Positions 11,272 to 21,450 are shown, counted from the stretch's first letter. The stretch: 64,000 bases of DNA from Heligmosomoides polygyrus polygyrus (GCA_947396885.1 OX377204.1:89414728-89478727), one strand, 5' to 3'. The notes: generated by a model not told the origin, from the sequence alone. Made by a program: numbers and translations.

Positions 11272-11546
11272 CTTAGCGCAGTCGGATGAGGCGCCGACAG
11301 TCGCCTGTACTCCACGTTCTTGGTTCGGATTTCCCGCCCAGGCTAACCAAGCCTACTATCCCTCCAGGGTCGGTGAATCGTTATCGGACTTGTCTGGGAA
11401 GAATAAAGTGCTGACTTGCTCATCGGCTGGCCATCGCAAGTCAACGCATGGCCAAATACGCATTCAAATCGCCTTCACGACGTCCCGTAGAAGTAGAATG
11501 CGTGGCGCATCCCAAAAGCAATTGAGCAACGTCGTACTTTATCCTT
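11272..11546 (+). mobile_element. SINE copy, 5' truncated by a few bases
   Basis: Begins at TTAGCGCAGTCGG, lacking the first GGGCGCG bases, and runs to GTCGTACTTTATCC. The body is nearly full-length and creates a spurious 168-codon open frame. Confidence 0.88.
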
Positions 11547-12020
11547 TTCTACCTTGTTTATTTACTTTTGATTATTCTTACAAATACTACCAATTTTACA
11601 TAAGCCTAGCCAAATACCACTTTTTTGAGTCAAATTTTGATTATCTGACGTCATCACGGAACACGAGGAATAACAGGTGAAAGGTGGTGCTATTCAGCAA
11701 CTACATACATGGGACGCACCATAACTCCAACTACCAAAAAATCTCGTGGAGGTGATTGGAACGTGTTTCAAGAAGCCGGAAACTCACTTTCATAGAGCTT
11801 AAATTTACGCATTGTAGTCCAGTGCACTGCTTTTGTATCTTGGACTATTTTCAACTTTGCTGCTGTTGAATAAACAATGTGGAATGCCCTCTGCGGCTAG
11901 ATAAATACAAGAATACGCCATGCGCTTCAATCCTACTGGCGGTTCTAGCGGTTTAAATGATCTCTTAGTTCTCTCCTACAATTTGCTCTTACTAAGACGT
12001 AAGGGCCAGCTCGCTCTTTT

Positions 12021-12306
12021 TATGCGCCATGAATTCTACATCCTGCGTAGTAGCGCAATAACAGAAGTTACCGGCAGTCGCGTGCATTTGATTCTAGGTA
12101 CTTGGTTCGTATTCCTCGCTCAGGCTAGTAAAGCTTTTGATCCCTCCGGGGTCAGTCAATTGATGCAGGACCATATTGTTCATTGGCTGGCCACCACAAG
12201 TCATTGTATATGCTAAACACGGATTCAAGTTTTCTCCAAGGCATCCCTTAAAAGTTGAATGCGCGGCGCATCCCGCAGAAGGAGACTAACGCCGACTTTT
12301 ATCTTT
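12021..12306 (+). mobile_element. Old, diverged SINE copy
   Basis: A decayed head (GTAGTAGCGCAATAAC) and body (CTGGCCACCACAAGTCATTG, GCGCGGCGCATCCC) are recognisable from about 12045. The preceding 12021-12046 looks like an antisense 3'-end scrap of the same family. Confidence 0.65.
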
Positions 12307-12406
12307 GAAATTGAAAACTAGGAGCTGGAAAGTAGAGTAATGGAATGTAATACATGGCATATACCAAAAAGGACTAAATGAGCGCTACAGACGATAGGAG
12401 CCACCA

Positions 12407-12547
12407 GGGGTCGGATTCATCAACGACTAACCCGTGGATATAGGGGTAGAGATACCCACTATGAAGCCTGCGTCTCTCCCTCTTATCTTATCTCTACCCC
12501 TTATACCCCGCATACCCACGGGTTTAATTGTTGATGAAACCGGCCCC
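12407..12547. mobile_element. Foldback MITE, GGGGCCGGATTCATCAAC family, 141 bp
   Basis: The ends GGGGTCGGATTCATCAACGA and the reverse complement GGGGCCGGTTTCATCAACAA are inverted repeats. They continue inward as ACCCGTGG.TAT and AGGGGTAGAGATA. The whole element is close to a palindrome. No convincing target duplication is visible. Confidence 0.75.
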
Positions 12548-13805
12548 AAATGTTAAAAGAGCTAAATGTGGAAAATGGGTGCTTGGTATAGGTTTGGAGT
12601 TCTATTTCCATTTCTCTTAATTAATTTGTCTTCACTACATTCTGTGGAAGGGTAGTTTGGCGCATCCCAAACAGAGTTAGAATAATGCAGTCCTCTGCCA
12701 TCTATTCTACACCAGCTTATGTTGAATAGCAGGCCCTGGAAGCAAGATTCGAATCTGTCCTAATCGGGAGGGGGAAGCACGTAATGATTTGCATCTTCAC
12801 TTCCGCTTATTGAGTTTCCAGAAGAGTTAGAAGCATCACGATGTGAGCGCTTTTATTTATATTCAGGAAATATGGTTCTGTGAAATGGAATGATGTAGAC
12901 AGATGGCACTTTGCAGTTGCCGCCTCCCGATCAGGATAGATCCACAAGAGTCTCGCAGAACGACTGGCTCGATTTGTGCAGGCGTTCTCATCTACAATAG
13001 CCAAACACATGCCAACTATCCAGAGGCAGATTTTAATCATATCTGCTCTCATAAAATGCTGCAAATTCAGTGCAACACGCCCTCCGGAGAACCTACAGAT
13101 CTCCTTCGTTCAAGAATCGTTTTCACCTGGCTACAGCCGAGTACTCGACTCGTTTCACCTTCCTCCTATTTGGTTCCGGTAGCAGCTAAACCGCTGAAAG
13201 TGCAGCGTAATCGACGAGCAATTAAGTACAGTCGCCCGTAGACGACGAAGAGCGATGTCGTTTGTCGTAAAAACGCAACGCATAGAGAGGCTCCAGATGA
13301 TGATGACGACGACGATGTTCGTCGTGAGCAATTAAAGGATTCCGATGCGGTTACAACTACAATATGTCCTCAACGGGACGATATTAACCACGGTCGCCAT
13401 CGATCATCAACTCCGCGCTCCAACACTCATTGTGTGTTGTAAACACCCGTGTGGGTGGATTACGGTGATTAACGACCGTAGTAGCCGCGTGCGCGAACTC
13501 GCGGTTTTATGATCGCCGGCGCTTAGGGACGTCTTCCTTCCGGCATGGATTACAGGGGGACTTCTCCACTAGGGGGATCTGAAGCGCTTTAAGAACTTAA
13601 GGACATAACCAAAGGCATGCTACATAGGTTCATTGCTTTCGGAGCGCTGCAGAAAAATGTGACGAGAAAATCGAGACCTAGATGGAAGTGCATGCTTACA
13701 GCCGTCTTTAGTTAGCGCCCTTACAAGAGAAGAACAAGATGGCAAATTGAGCAGGGTTGCGCCATGCACTTCTCTTCTACGCTATATTATCGGCCATAAA
13801 ACCAG
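12548..13805. other. No recognisable feature; moderately GC-rich 13.1-13.5 kb
   Basis: A 112-codon plus frame at 12903-13241 overlaps an 85-codon minus frame; neither resembles a known domain. A GAT/GAC-rich run lies near 13296-13320. Confidence 0.35.
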
Positions 13806-14476
13806 GGCCCGGAATCATCAAGGTATGGGTGGAATCATCGGAGAGTAAGACCACCACTCACCCTCGACATAGGGAACGATTCGTATTCATCAAACGAAGC
13901 GAGGGTAGGGTAGAAGGACCCGACAGACGTCGAAAAAAGTTGTTCTTCTAGCATTCCGCAGCATTACGCTGCCAATATGAAGTGAAAAATTTGCCCAAGA
14001 CAGGGGAGGAAGAAAGGTCATCTGCAGAATTCTATTTGATTTGGAGAAACACTGGAAACTTCGCTAATAAAAAAATAAAAAATCCTCGGAGAATTTTTTA
14101 GAATTTTTTTGGAAATTTTCTGGATTTTTTGGAAATTTTGTTGGAAATTCTGTTTGGAAATTTTTTTTCAAGCTATTCCTCGCAATTTCGTATATTTTCT
14201 TTAAAGTAGTTTTTGGAGGCATAAGTTCATTATCAGGAAAAGAAGCAGCTCAGAAGACCTCGTGAGAACAGCGATCTCAGCGGAGCGCATTTTTGTAAAT
14301 GGGGCGCGAAACGGTAGCTGGTGTGCGGATGTTCCCAGGACGATCGATGGGTTTTCTCCACCCCCTGCTATACCCAAGATGTGGCAGTAAGGTTTATTAT
14401 GAAAGCCACATCGTGGGTTCGTCCACCCCTATAGTCCCATACCCTCGGGTATGCGTTATGATGAATCCGGCCCCGG
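13806..14476. mobile_element. Long foldback element, GGGGCCGGATTCATCAAC family
   Basis: It starts GGGCCCGGAATCATCAAGGT and ends ATGATGAATCCGGCCCCGG. Internal blocks match the copy at 36427-36772 in order: CGATTCGTATTCAT, GAGAACA.C.GATCTCA..GGAGCGC, GGTTT.TCTC.ACCC.CTG.TATACCCA and AGTAAGGTTTAT.ATGAA. About 330 bp of AT-rich sequence (near 13920-14250) is extra relative to that copy, suggesting an insertion. Confidence 0.6.
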
Positions 14477-14481
14477 GTGAG

Positions 14482-14606
14482 CGCCCGATAGCAAAGCAGG
14501 GGGAATCGCTGGTTGTCTCGTGCACACGGGTTCAGGTTAATAGTTCGGATTTTCCTCCGAGGCCAGCCGAGATCTCCATCCCTTTGGGGTGGGTGAATTG
14601 TAATCT
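14482..14606 (+). mobile_element. SINE fragment, head half, diverged
   Basis: Begins near CCCGATAGCAAAGCAGGGGG and continues through GTTCGGATTTTCC and CATCCCTTTGGGGTGGGTGA. It adjoins the end of the preceding foldback element directly. The 3' half is missing. Confidence 0.65.
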
Positions 14607-15400
14607 TTTAAATTCTTAAGAAAGAGAACCAGTCACGGGTTCTTAAACATCAGAAGAGAAAGGCAAGTAACATCCCAGAAGAGATCGACTAACGTCAAGA
14701 CCAGCGCTTGTTTTTGAGACCCATTAAATCATTGCTTCAAAAAATCGAGAAAAATTTATGATTGATTCCTAAAAGCGAGTCCAAGGAAAAGGCACAGATT
14801 CGAATAGACATCGTAGAACACATGGCGTATCCCGATGAGAAGGTACATTATGATGCACAAAAAATGTCGCTTTTTGAAATAGAACTTGAAAAGTTTAAAC
14901 GAAGTAAACTTTAAACGAAACTTTAATTTTTCTTTTTATTTTTTAAATTTTTTTTATTTTTTAGGACTTTAAATAAAGCTTTAATTTTACAAGAAACGGC
15001 AAACAATTACGTCTTAAAGAAAAGGCCGTTCAAATCAATAGCTCGAATCCATCTACTAGCAAGTTGCTCAGCCCCGAGCCTACAAGTGTTCACATTATTT
15101 TTTGTGGTTTTGTAACGTCAACAGTTTTTATATTTATTTTATTTATCGAATCAAATCGATAATTTTTTTAACAAGAAGTAGAGAATGTGACTAATTTTAT
15201 GTTCCCTTCGAGCGCATAGCAACATGCGCCTTTAGCTTGAGCAGGAGTTTCTAAAAGAATCCTGTTTCAAGGTGGATATATTAGACGCAGCTGCTGGAAC
15301 GCCAGCAGTAGCTCTATGATGCGTGCTAAGCCGCTCGAAGGAGGGTTTGATACATATAACTGAATGGAGAGAATGATTTGAGATGCTTTTCGTCTTATTA
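14607..15400. other. No recognisable feature, AT-rich
   Basis: There are runs of A and T near 14870-14990 (TTTTTATTTTTTAAATTTT and similar). No frame over 60 codons has recognisable content. Confidence 0.4.
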
Positions 15401-15689
15401 AAGGATAAAGGACGGCGTTATTCAATCTCTTCTGGAATGCGCCACGCATTCAACTTCTACGGGATGACGTGGAGGCGATTTGGATGCGTATTTGGCCATA
15501 CAATGACTTGCGGTGGCCAGCCGATGAACTAATCAGCGGTTTATCTTTCCCAGACAAGTCTGGTACCAATTCACCGACCCCAGAGGGATGGAAGGCTTGG
15601 TTGGCCTGGGCGGGAAATCCGAACCAGGAACCTGGAATCGGGTGCAGGCGACAGTCGGCGCCTACTCCGACTGCGCTACACGTGCGCAC
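15401..15689 (-). mobile_element. tRNA-headed SINE copy with TSD
   Basis: Full-length antisense copy. The flanks TCGTCTTATTA (15390-15400) and TCGTCCTATTA (15690-15700) form an 11-bp target duplication with one mismatch. The A- and B-boxes are intact. Confidence 0.92.
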
Positions 15690-15892
15690 TCGTCCTATTA
15701 CATGTGTAAAAATGAATAGAGTTGGATTTGTGGCGCACCCCAGCAATTTGTAAAGTGGTATTCCAGCCTTCACTCTTAATTACTTTATAAATCCATAGAA
15801 ATCTTTTGTATCCGTGTGGTAAAAATACCTTTGGATGTTCGACATTATTTCATGTTTTTTATTCAGCATACAATGGAATTCACTCAGAAATA

Positions 15893-16743
15893 TATACCAT
15901 TCTTAGTCGAATTGAACACTTCTCAAAGCAAATTGGACACTCTTTTAAGTTAACCTAAGACTTTTCAAATCTTATCGAACTCTACCAAATTAAAATAGCT
16001 TTTTCTACATTAAACTAGAAATTTTCCAAAGAGGTCAAAGTAATTTCTTGTTCATGGAAAGTTTTAGTATAACTTTCTTTGAAGCTTTAATTTACTTCCC
16101 AATAAGTGAACATATCGTTTGAAATTCTATAAGAATTTTATTTTTATAGGAAAAACAATGATTTAAAGCTTGTTTTGAAGAATAGGAAGGCGGCCATTTT
16201 ATGTTACCAAAACAAAGATTGCGCCATGCCCCCATCTGGAACGTCGCGGCTTTTATCCGATTGATAGCAAAATCTCAGTTTGCACAATCGATGCATCACA
16301 AACAATTGCAAAAAACACACATTTCCTGACTTTCTTGCTGCATTTAAGCAGTATTTACACTACCACTCAGATAAACATTGCGACTTGCTTTCCGAGTGCA
16401 TGGCGTGATTCAGTCGTTTATTACTCTTTATGATTGCTGCCTTGCTGTGCTTGAAAACAAAATTTAATTTGTTTTTCTTTCTTTAAAAAATTAAAATTAT
16501 TTCACTCATTCGGGCAGCTGAAGTAAAAAAATCCAAAAAAGTTATTCTACATTTTCCTTGAACAAAAAATTATTATTATTATCTTGGAGAGTCTGTACTT
16601 TGACCTGTAGGAAACTTCTTTCGATTTGGAAGACGTTCAGTTTGATTTCAAAGTTTATAGGCTAGCTTAGAATGTGTCCAGTTTGACGTGAAAGGTGTCC
16701 AATTTGATTTGAAAAGCGACCGATTCGACATGAAAACAGTATA
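15893..16743. mobile_element. Foldback element with inverted minisatellite ends, 851 bp
   Basis: The left end starts TATACCATTC and holds diverged units of about 21 bp such as AAATTGGACACTCTTTTAAG. The right end carries the same unit in inverse orientation (GTGTCCAATTTGATTTGAAA) and ends GTATA. The interior shares GAAGCTTTAATTTACTTCCC and AATAAGTGAAC with the copy at 57502-57880. There is no coding capacity, so it is probably non-autonomous. Confidence 0.65.
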
Positions 16744-17103
16744 ATCACCATCGTTGCTCACTACAGTGCGCCACCTAATAAGAACATCAGCGATTCCCTT
16801 CTCACGGAGCTGGGGAGACTGGGAACCAAAGATTTCGTCCTTCCTTTCAACATATTCAAGCTTGGCAACATGTTTCTTCACTAGGAATGGTTCTCGGATG
16901 GGGAGCAAGCAGTAGTTTAAGGGACTCTATCAGTACAATATGGTAGATGGGATACGATCTCCAGTCCAGCTCGTCCAAATTTTCAAATTCTAGCTATATG
17001 CGGCCTAGTAATGTCGAGAAGGTGGTGGACCGAAGCACGTCTCGGCCGTTTTTTTTTTCTCTCTTCTGAAGTTGATTGGCGTAAACATTACCGGTTTACT
17101 GTT
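16744..17103. other. No recognisable feature
   Basis: Short frames only. An 86-codon minus frame at 16648-16908 overlaps the minisatellite arm and is not gene-like. Confidence 0.4.
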
Positions 17104-17868
17104 AGATACCAACAACCTTCGCTTCGCCGACAATATTGTTGTCATCTCTACCCGCACGGCAGAAGTCGAGCGAGGAAATGCTGAACGAGCTCAATGTGGT
17201 AGGACATAAATATGTCCAAATAGCGATTTATGGTCAACCAGTGGTGTGACCCGGGACTCGTGAGGTTAAATGGAGTCGCTCTACAACAGGTCGACTCCTA
17301 CGTCTATCTGGGAAGAGAGCTGAACATGGATAACGACCTTGCTCCTGAAATCGGCCGCAGAAGACGTGCAGCATGGGCAGCTTCAGTTCGATTCGCGAAG
17401 TCACCGATCAGGTCAAGGATCCCGGCCTCAGGGCCTCGATATTCAACGCCTCCGTACTGCTTGCGATGTGTTACGCGACGGAAACCTTGCCCGACAGCAA
17501 GACAATCGCCAGAGCAATGCAAACTACGCATCATGCACTGGAGAGATGTCTTCTGAGGACAAGCCTTCGTCACCAATGGCAAAAAGGCCTACGAAGCTAG
17601 AGACTAAGGGAGAAGTCGCAGATCCGCTGCAGTACATGAAGAAGTCCAAGTATTGCTGGGCCGGACACCTGCTTCGACGAAAGAACGATAGATGGAGTCT
17701 CCGTGTCACAGAATGGCTCCCGAGAAACCATAAGAGACCACTGGGACGACCGCCAACGCGATGGACAGACTCATTTCAGAGAGCGGAGTCTGCCTCACTG
17801 GATGCAAGCAGCCAGAGATCGAGCGGTCTGGAAGAGTTGTGGTTCCGCTGAGAGGACCTCCAGCCGAC
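17104..17868 (+). pseudogene. RTE-type reverse transcriptase, 5'-truncated and frameshifted
   Basis: C-terminal part of a non-LTR retrotransposon polyprotein, closely related in sequence to the copy at 62625-63932. It opens at the catalytic C motif, which reads LRFADNIVVIS, so the second Asp of the expected FADD is Asn. Then follow VNQWCD, SYVYLGRELNMDNDL and REVTDQVKDPGL, and the C-terminal block AGHLLRRKNDRWSLRVTEWL with PLGRPPTRWTDSF. At least three frames are needed to follow it. The stop is at 17849-17851 and the 3' end is near CCAGCCGACGTAAG. It is a dead 5'-truncated insertion. Confidence 0.9.
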
Positions 17869-18291
17869 GTAAGTATTATATAAAAGTAGCTGTAATGTTG
17901 CCGGTGACTGCGTGTCCTTGCGGGAGCAACTCGTAATACAACATTCCTCGCGAATCACAGGAGCAGCAAAGGACACGCTTCTTTTGGTAACGGCCCATTT
18001 TGGCATGCGCTCTGCCTGGTCTTTGCCTCGAAGGAGCCAAACAGCACGATGCGTTTTAGAATCGTAGAGGACCCAACTCTGATCACCAATACCTACAACT
18101 TAGTGAGACTTCCTCCATCCCGGAATCCAGATATTCTCTCAAACGCATTGCAGCAAAACAAATTCTCTGTGTGCAGCTATTTAGGAGTGTTGCTGTTTGT
18201 TGTGCTACAGTTTTATCTCACTCCTGCCTTATACAGAGTATTTCAATAAATCATTAAATAAATAAAGTGGATCATCTGACGATTCGCGTGC

Positions 18292-18692
18292 TAAACATCA
18301 AGACATGAGGGATCCATCGAGTCAGCACTTTTCTGTAGCCGAAAGAGTGGAGGTGGCTTAGGACAGTTGGAGTGGTGCACCTGAGTCTCGTCGCAAAGAC
18401 TGCGAGTTGTAGCTTTCTGATCCTCTTTGAGAGCGTCGAGAATGACGCATTTCCGCTGCGTGTGTGAGGTCTTTCGAACCAAGTCTTGGCTTCAAAATCC
18501 GTGTCTCCTACTGTGAAGCGAGCGCCAATCGGCGGATGACAGCGCTGGTGGACGTGTCCTCTTCCAGTGCACTGCCGATGCTTCTATCACTTGGATCCGT
18601 TGCCATCACTCCAGTACCCCGATGCCACTCATAGAAGATGGTGGTTCGAAGTGCCCTTGTGGAATTGTAGGACTGAAGTTCAGAAACTGCAT
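18292..18692 (-). pseudogene. Mariner transposase N-terminal remnant
   Basis: Reading down the minus strand and allowing frame changes gives RTTIFYEWHRGTG (start of the HTH region), SALEEDTSTSA, GDTDFEAKTWFER, KEDQKATTRSL, TVLSHLHSFGYRKVL and TRWIPHVL. These are the N-terminal DNA-binding blocks and the WVPHEL-type linker of mariner transposases. At least two frameshifts and a stop (TAG after LALASQ) break it. The catalytic domain is absent. No TIRs are visible. The 5' end lies right beside a perfect SL1 sequence at 18700-18721. Confidence 0.7.
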
Positions 18693-18699
18693 CTTGACA

Positions 18700-18721
18700 C
18701 TCAAACTTGGGTAATTAAACC
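18700..18721 (-). ncRNA. Perfect antisense SL1 leader sequence joined to transposase remnant
   Basis: The reverse complement is identical over all 22 bases to the nematode SL1 leader (GGTTTAATTACCC followed by AAGTTTGAG). Downstream it is followed not by the SL-RNA donor GTAAAC but by TGTCAAGATGCAG, then a coding remnant of a mariner transposase. That is the arrangement of a trans-spliced mRNA. It therefore looks like the 5' end of a retrocopied trans-spliced message rather than an SL-RNA gene. Alternatively, an SL1-repeat fragment was juxtaposed by chance. Confidence 0.7.
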
Positions 18722-18723
18722 TA

Positions 18724-18832
18724 TATAACACTGGTAGAGCATTCTGGAAACATCTTCGCCGTCTTAATCAACCTTACCTTAAGGTATGGAAGACCACGAA
18801 GAAGTTTCTAGAATGCTCTATGAGTGTTATAT
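18724..18832. repeat. Foldback (palindromic) MITE-like sequence
   Basis: The left arm TATAACACTGGTAGAGCATT and the right-arm reverse complement TATAACACTCATAGAGCATT pair over about 36 bp, continuing as CT.GAAAC. It abuts the SL1 sequence at 18721. The left arm also resembles the sequence upstream of the SL1 copy at 21.2 kb (ATATAGCACATATTAGAGC...AAACATCTT). Confidence 0.6.
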
Positions 18833-19044
18833 CATCTATACATAACAAATAATGGAGAATTAAGTATTTCCAAAAATCATATTAAGACTTCCTTATCACC
18901 CTGATATTACGTCCACTTACCAGGGATTATGCGTCAACATCACCTTTTGCTTACTATTCGGTTTATCTTACCAAAAAATTCTATTCTTCGAGAAGAACCG
19001 CTTCTATTTAATCGAGAATCGCCTTAGTGTACCACATCAATTTC

Positions 19045-19272
19045 GTGTACGAAGAGGTGCCGACTATTGTCTGAAATCCCGAATCAAGGTTTTTGGCTCG
19101 GGTTTCCCTCCTGGCTTACATCATTCCGGGGTTGGTATCGGACTGGTCCGAAAATGATAATACACTGGCATCCCCATAGACTGGTCATTGAACTAAACTG
19201 CTTCCACCAAATACAAATTCAAAGTATCCCCTCACAGGGATAGATCAACGCTTTTTTTATCCTTTATCTTTG
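19045..19272 (+). mobile_element. Old SINE copy
   Basis: Strongly diverged, but the order of landmarks is kept: GAAGAGGTGCCGACT, GGTTTTTGGCTCGGGTTTCC, CCGGGGTTGG, ACTGG..ATT and TTTTATCCTTTATC at the 3' end. Confidence 0.65.
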
Positions 19273-19527
19273 TTTTTTTGCATTTATTGCAAAATCGCTG
19301 AAGTGATGCTCAGAGCTCTGAACGAAAAAGGTAGCTACGATGCTGTGCAAATTCTCATCTCCCTGACAAGAAACCACCGTCTGCAACAATAAGCGGGTTT
19401 CTGGTTTACCAACCCAACCTTTGCAGCGGCTGAAAGTGACTTGTTTTAAAACTAACGTAAGCCAAAGCGGCGGCTTTAATCAGAACTCTTAGCCAGATGA
19501 CGTCAGAGTATCCCATCCTAGTTAGGG

Positions 19528-19632
19528 GGGGGGGAGTTAACTCTGACTCTTGGACAACAGCGGCGAAACTAAAAACAGGGGGGGGGGAGTTAACTCTGAC
19601 TCTTGGACAACAGCGGCGAAACTAAAAACAGA
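19528..19632. repeat. 53-bp tandem duplication with G-runs
   Basis: Two identical 53-bp units, each a run of 9-10 G followed by AGTTAACTCTGACTC and GCGGCGAAACTAAAAACA. The period is exactly 53 (AGTTAAC at 19535 and 19588). Perfect identity implies a recent event. The G-runs may assist slippage. Confidence 0.85.
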
Positions 19633-20178
19633 CTAGATTACAAAGACAACACCGTGAACTGACCTAGGAGAAAACCTCTTTGCAATATCCTAGCGGGCAG
19701 ATGCCAAACTGTTGACATTTGTTTCGTTTCTCTAGCGATGCCTCCTCCGACTAGGAAAGATTTGACGTCGGCTGTTCAATGGCCTTTTTAGAGTTTCTCT
19801 CACAGTCAGATTCGCTGTTCTGAAACAGGCGGTAGCATTCAGTCTGCTGCTCTTAAAAGTAGAAGACGTCTGATATTCTGACCCTCGACAATAATGATAT
19901 CAGACCGAGAACTTTCCACAAGCCGATTGAACCCCACGTCATTCCTTGTCTATTGCCAGATCGTATCAGGGTGTGACGAGTGCGAGTAGACAGCAGATTC
20001 TGGGGAACGGCGGCTTTGCCGTGTTTTCTTTTGTGAATGTCTGTGATCCAAATCCGATTCCTGCGCTGTTCCCATTAGACCTTCTGCAGCGATAAGTCTT
20101 CCTAGGTCTCATTTCTGCTCCTCGTGCTCAGAACCAGAACGTGCAGAAATTCGCCAAAAATTCGGAAGCAGGGTTTCG
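19633..20178. other. No recognisable feature
   Basis: Short frames and no transposon ends. A 34-codon open stretch at 19291-19391 (EVMLRALNEKGSYDAVQILI) upstream looks protein-like but is too short to call. Confidence 0.3.
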
Positions 20179-20188
20179 GCATTTAATG

Positions 20189-20492
20189 GATTAAGGATGA
20201 ATGACGGCGATGTCTATTCCACTTCGGGATGCGCCAAGCATCCTACTTCTACAGGAAATCCTGTGGGCAACCTGAATGCGTATGTAGCCTATGCAGTGAC
20301 TTTCGTTAGCCATCCGATGGGCAAGTCAGTGTTTTGTCCCTCCCAGATAAGTCTGGTAGCAATTCACGGACCCCGGAATGATGGAAGGCTTGGTTGGCCT
20401 GAGCGGGAAATCGAACCAAGAACCTAGTATCGGGTGTATACGACAACTTTCGTCTCCTCCGACTGCGCTAGAACACGCGCCTTGGTTCGTTT
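20189..20492 (-). mobile_element. tRNA-headed SINE copy with TSD
   Basis: Antisense and nearly full-length. GCATTTAATG lies at 20179-20188 and again at 20493-20502. The A-box reads antisense CTGCGCTAGAACACGCG, a small change from the usual head. Confidence 0.85.
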
Positions 20493-20580
20493 GCATTTAA
20501 TGTCTTACCATTTACCGCGAAAAATGAAAGAAAAAAAAACGGAAAGAGATAAATTGGACAAGCGCAGATATTAGAGCTTC

Positions 20581-20612
20581 TAGGATGTTATTGTTATTAT
20601 TATTATTATTAC
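20581..20612. repeat. TTA microsatellite
   Basis: A short run of TTATTATTATT. TTA runs are also the tails of the RTE fragment at 32.2 kb, so this may be an orphan tail. Confidence 0.6.
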
Positions 20613-20827
20613 ACTTTTTGTTAAGACCTTTTCCTTATTAGGGGTGTTAACCACCTGGAGACGGAGACGACAAGCATGTAGTTGTACGGAAACGATTTGT
20701 CCTCGACACTAACAGCCATATAATTAGTGCGACTGATTAGTACGATAATACGCGCGACATGACGTGCCGTTGTCGTGTAGACGATTTCGATCAGCAGTCG
20801 ATTGCGTAATGTGAACAGCTGAGATAT

Positions 20828-20965
20828 GGCTGCTGCTCATCGCGGTCACACCACAGCGATAACTAGAACTTGGAACGTCGGGGAACTGTCAGAAGACTCA
20901 TGGACGACAGAAGTTTGTTCAGCTTCGATGAGGTCCCTTGAAGTGTCAGAAATTTGGCTGCCATA
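20828..20965 (+). pseudogene. Possible RTE endonuclease N-terminus fragment
   Basis: A plus frame reads MAAAHRGHTTAITRTWNVGE. The TRTWNVGELS stretch resembles the TWNVGTL start of apurinic-type endonuclease domains of RTE elements. Similarity ends after about 15 residues, so this is weak. Confidence 0.3.
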
Positions 20966-21117
20966 GACTATTGTTCAGCTCGAATATTCGAATTCGAAAT
21001 TCGAATAGTCGAATATTCGGTATTTCTAGATTTCCGAATATTCGTTTTCCCAGGATTGCTTTGAAGAGTCGAATATTGGTTTTTCGAACATTCGTACATC
21101 GTAAGTTAGAGTGCTAA

Positions 21118-21450
21118 AGTGTCGGTGGTTCAGAATATGTCCTTCGGTACACACATACACCAGTTGTTCGACACCGTTTACCTCAAACTTGGGTAATTAA
21201 ACCAAAACTTTAATATACAAATATAGCACATATTAGAGCGTCCTAAAAACATCTTACGAAAGAATGTGGAATAGAAAAAAAATAAAACATGAGAAGAGCG
21301 CCATGTGAATTTTCCCAAATGACTCTTTTATAGGGAGTTTTCTGTTTGCATAGCTGCACAATCTGATAAATCTTTAAGCGAAATTCCCCACAGTATCCCA
21401 CGAAATCGTGCTACGATCGCGAGAAGGTCGCGATACATCGAAAGGGAGCC
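21118..21450 (-). repeat. SL1-RNA-gene-derived dispersed repeat, copy 2
   Basis: Homologous to 9334-9660 over its full length with several indels. On the minus strand the order is a shared upstream block (CGATTTCGTGGGATACTGTG, GGGAAAATTCACATGG), then the perfect SL1 at 21203-21182, then GTAAAC, then GTGTCGAAC..ACTGGTGTAT and CTGAACCACCGACAC. The last block can pair with GTGTCG just after the donor to close a long hairpin. A canonical Sm site is not obvious; CATATTCTGAACC is the nearest. Confidence 0.7.
21182..21203 (-). ncRNA. Perfect SL1 leader with splice donor (SL-RNA-like gene or pseudogene)
   Basis: All 22 leader bases match nematode SL1, and the following bases GTAAAC match the conserved donor side of SL RNAs. 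The first 28 nt therefore keep stem-loop I of an SL RNA. SL RNA donates this leader to pre-mRNA 5' ends by trans-splicing. The remaining body differs from the C. elegans SL1 RNA that I know, and no 5S rRNA lies beside it. It could be a dispersed functional variant, but is more likely a pseudogene. Confidence 0.65.

Noticed and set aside
11174..11680. 168-codon open frame
   Set aside because: It is a translation through a SINE. The same peptide pieces (for example PAQANQA, HRKSLYGQIRI) recur in many frames because the SINE is repeated, not because of a protein family.
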